DNA from: DATJPR01 sp963752915
Lineage (GTDB): Bacteria; Bacteroidota; Ignavibacteria; UBA10030; UBA6906
DNA length: 64,000 bases
Reading direction: 5' to 3'
Assembly (NCBI GenBank): GCA_963752915.1
Contig: CAVVZZ010000013.1
Span: forward strand, 124,001-188,000
Positions 63,121-64,000 of this stretch are shown here, piece by piece. The translations under genes and the position numbers were made by a program. The notes below the pieces were generated by a model. The model ran no database searches. It was not told where the DNA came from and was given only the letters and a program-made list of their open reading frames with translations. Every line of letters starts with the position of its first letter. The stretch's first letter is position 1.

Positions 63121-64000
63121 CTATCGTAGCGCCGGGGCAGCGGATATGCTGATGGGTCTTCCGTCATAATGGACGACTGCATCGGGCTGAACGGCGAAAT
63201 CGAGACCGGCCGGATGTGCCGGAGTGATCCAGACAATTTCGAATGTGCGTTGCTCGAGCATACCCGGGAACTCGCCATCTCTTGCCCCGATCGTGAGCGT
63301 GTGACGCTGTTCATCATATGACAGCGGGATGGTCGAGAAGAGGCCTCGCTCGTAGTCGTAATTCACCCCCTCGTCTTCATACAACGGGAATGAACAGTTG
63401 CGTCCTGTGTACACAAAGAGCCTGATCGGATCGGCGGGTCTCTGGCCGGCGAATTGAATCGCCGGGCCGCACGGGATGATCGATCCTTCGCGCGCGAACA
63501 CCGGAATATCGGAGTACGGCGCATCCGCTTGGATCGACCTGCCGCCACTGTAATGAACGCCGCTCCACAATGCATACCAGCCCTCTCCGGGGAGATAGAC
63601 TGTCCGTGTGCGGGCCTTGTATTCGGAGACCGGGTTGACCAGCAACGCCGGACCGAACATAAACTGATCATTGATGGCCCGGACATTCCGGTCGCCCCCG
63701 AAATCCATGACGAGCGCGCGCATGATTGTATAGTCACTCTGCGTTACCATCCCAGCGAGGGAATAGATGTAGGGCATCAAGCGATACCGGAGTTTGTCGT
63801 ACCGGAGCATCGCCTGGTATGCGGGATGATTTTCGGGCGCGATGTTGAACATCTCCCGATAGGGGTACTGTCCGTGAACGCGGAAGAGCGGACAGAATGA
63901 ACCGAACTGGAACCAGCGCGTGTTCAGCTCGCGCCATTCATCCCGATCGGCATCGGTCGGATGTTCGTACCGCGGCTCCACCGCGAAGCCTCCGATGTCC
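63121..64000 (-). CDS. GH31 alpha-xylosidase/alpha-glucosidase, C-terminal part, truncated by window edge
   Basis: The frame is open to base 64000, reading DIGGFAVEPRYEHPTDAD..., so the start is beyond the window. Motifs TRWFQFGSFCPLFRVHG, LRYRLMPYIYSLA, MFGPALLVNPV and the C-terminal beta domains (LYEDEGVNYDYERG, GMLEQRTF) match the GH31 gene at 42233. The catalytic nucleophile region is outside. No frameshift is seen in the visible 880 bp. Probably acts on the same glycan as the neighbouring GH9. Confidence 0.88.
   Translation of the reverse strand, partial: DIGGFAVEPRYEHPTDADRDEWRELNTRWFQFGSFCPLFRVHGQYPYREMFNIAPENHPAYQAMLRYDKLRYRLMPYIYSLAGMVTQSDYTIMRALVMDFGGDRNVRAINDQFMFGPALLVNPVSEYKARTRTVYLPGEGWYALWSGVHYSGGRSIQADAPYSDIPVFAREGSIIPCGPAIQFAGQRPADPIRLFVYTGRNCSFPLYEDEGVNYDYERGLFSTIPLSYDEQRHTLTIGARDGEFPGMLEQRTFEIVWITPAHPAGLDFAVQPDAVVHYDGRPISISAAPALR

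Noticed and set aside
1..64000. tRNA, rRNA, insertion sequences, prophage genes
   Set aside because: Intergenic regions were read on both strands and no cloverleaf, rRNA-like stretch, transposase or phage protein was recognised.

Overview
The window looks like chromosomal DNA of a free-living, polysaccharide-using bacterium of the FCB superphylum. Secreted proteins end in type IX-secretion-style sorting domains (YPNPFNP...), there is a gldA/gldF/gldG-type ABC operon, a TonB-dependent receptor with a carboxypeptidase-like N-domain, and a GlmU-like protein of the type known from Bacteroidota and relatives. The few promoters that can be read are sigma70-like (TTGAxx, 17-nt spacer, TATnTT), which is unlike Bacteroidia, so an Ignavibacteriota-like lineage is my best guess. 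That assignment is inference. I saw no tRNA, rRNA, CRISPR, prophage or insertion sequence.

Layout. 1-4.9 kb: end of a GH2 glycosidase, then a minus-strand ABC exporter operon (gldA, gldF, gldG, DUF4340). 5.3-17 kb: amino-sugar and trehalose metabolism: nagB, a GlmU-like enzyme, a sodium:solute symporter, a NagB-like/PIG-L fusion, a TPS/TPP fusion, and a convergent exported trehalase. 17.5-27 kb: a PAS/HisKA_2 kinase, TrpB2, a coupled cassette (small membrane protein, methyltransferase, sulfatase-like protein), an M1 peptidase and a membrane protein. 27.3-32.2 kb: a fructose-family PTS with an HPr-EI-IIA fusion and a ROK kinase. 32.3-35.5 kb: single housekeeping-type genes.

35.6-42.2 kb is the most interesting part: a nine-gene plus-strand operon that looks like an undescribed bacteriocin-type system. 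It holds a MauE-like membrane protein, a peptidase C39-ABC exporter, a membrane protein, a thioredoxin-like protein, two short peptides with textbook double-glycine leaders and matching cysteines near both ends of the mature part, and a three-gene ABC transporter (two small permeases and an ATPase) that could give self-protection. The peptides are inferred to be disulfide-closed by the MauE/thioredoxin pair and exported by the C39 transporter.

42.2-64 kb is a glycan-utilisation locus: GH31, GH9 (two copies of each), a beta-helix protein, a TonB-dependent receptor, a protein with two nearly identical binding modules, a LacI-type regulator and a divergent GH13 enzyme. Three of the secreted-protein genes (GH31 at 42.2 kb, GH9 at 48.3 kb, beta-helix at 50.4 kb) each carry two single-base insertions, and a shrunken paralogue of the beta-helix gene lies upstream of the GH31 gene. 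The genes between and beside them are intact. Either this arm is decaying or the assembly has clustered insertion errors.
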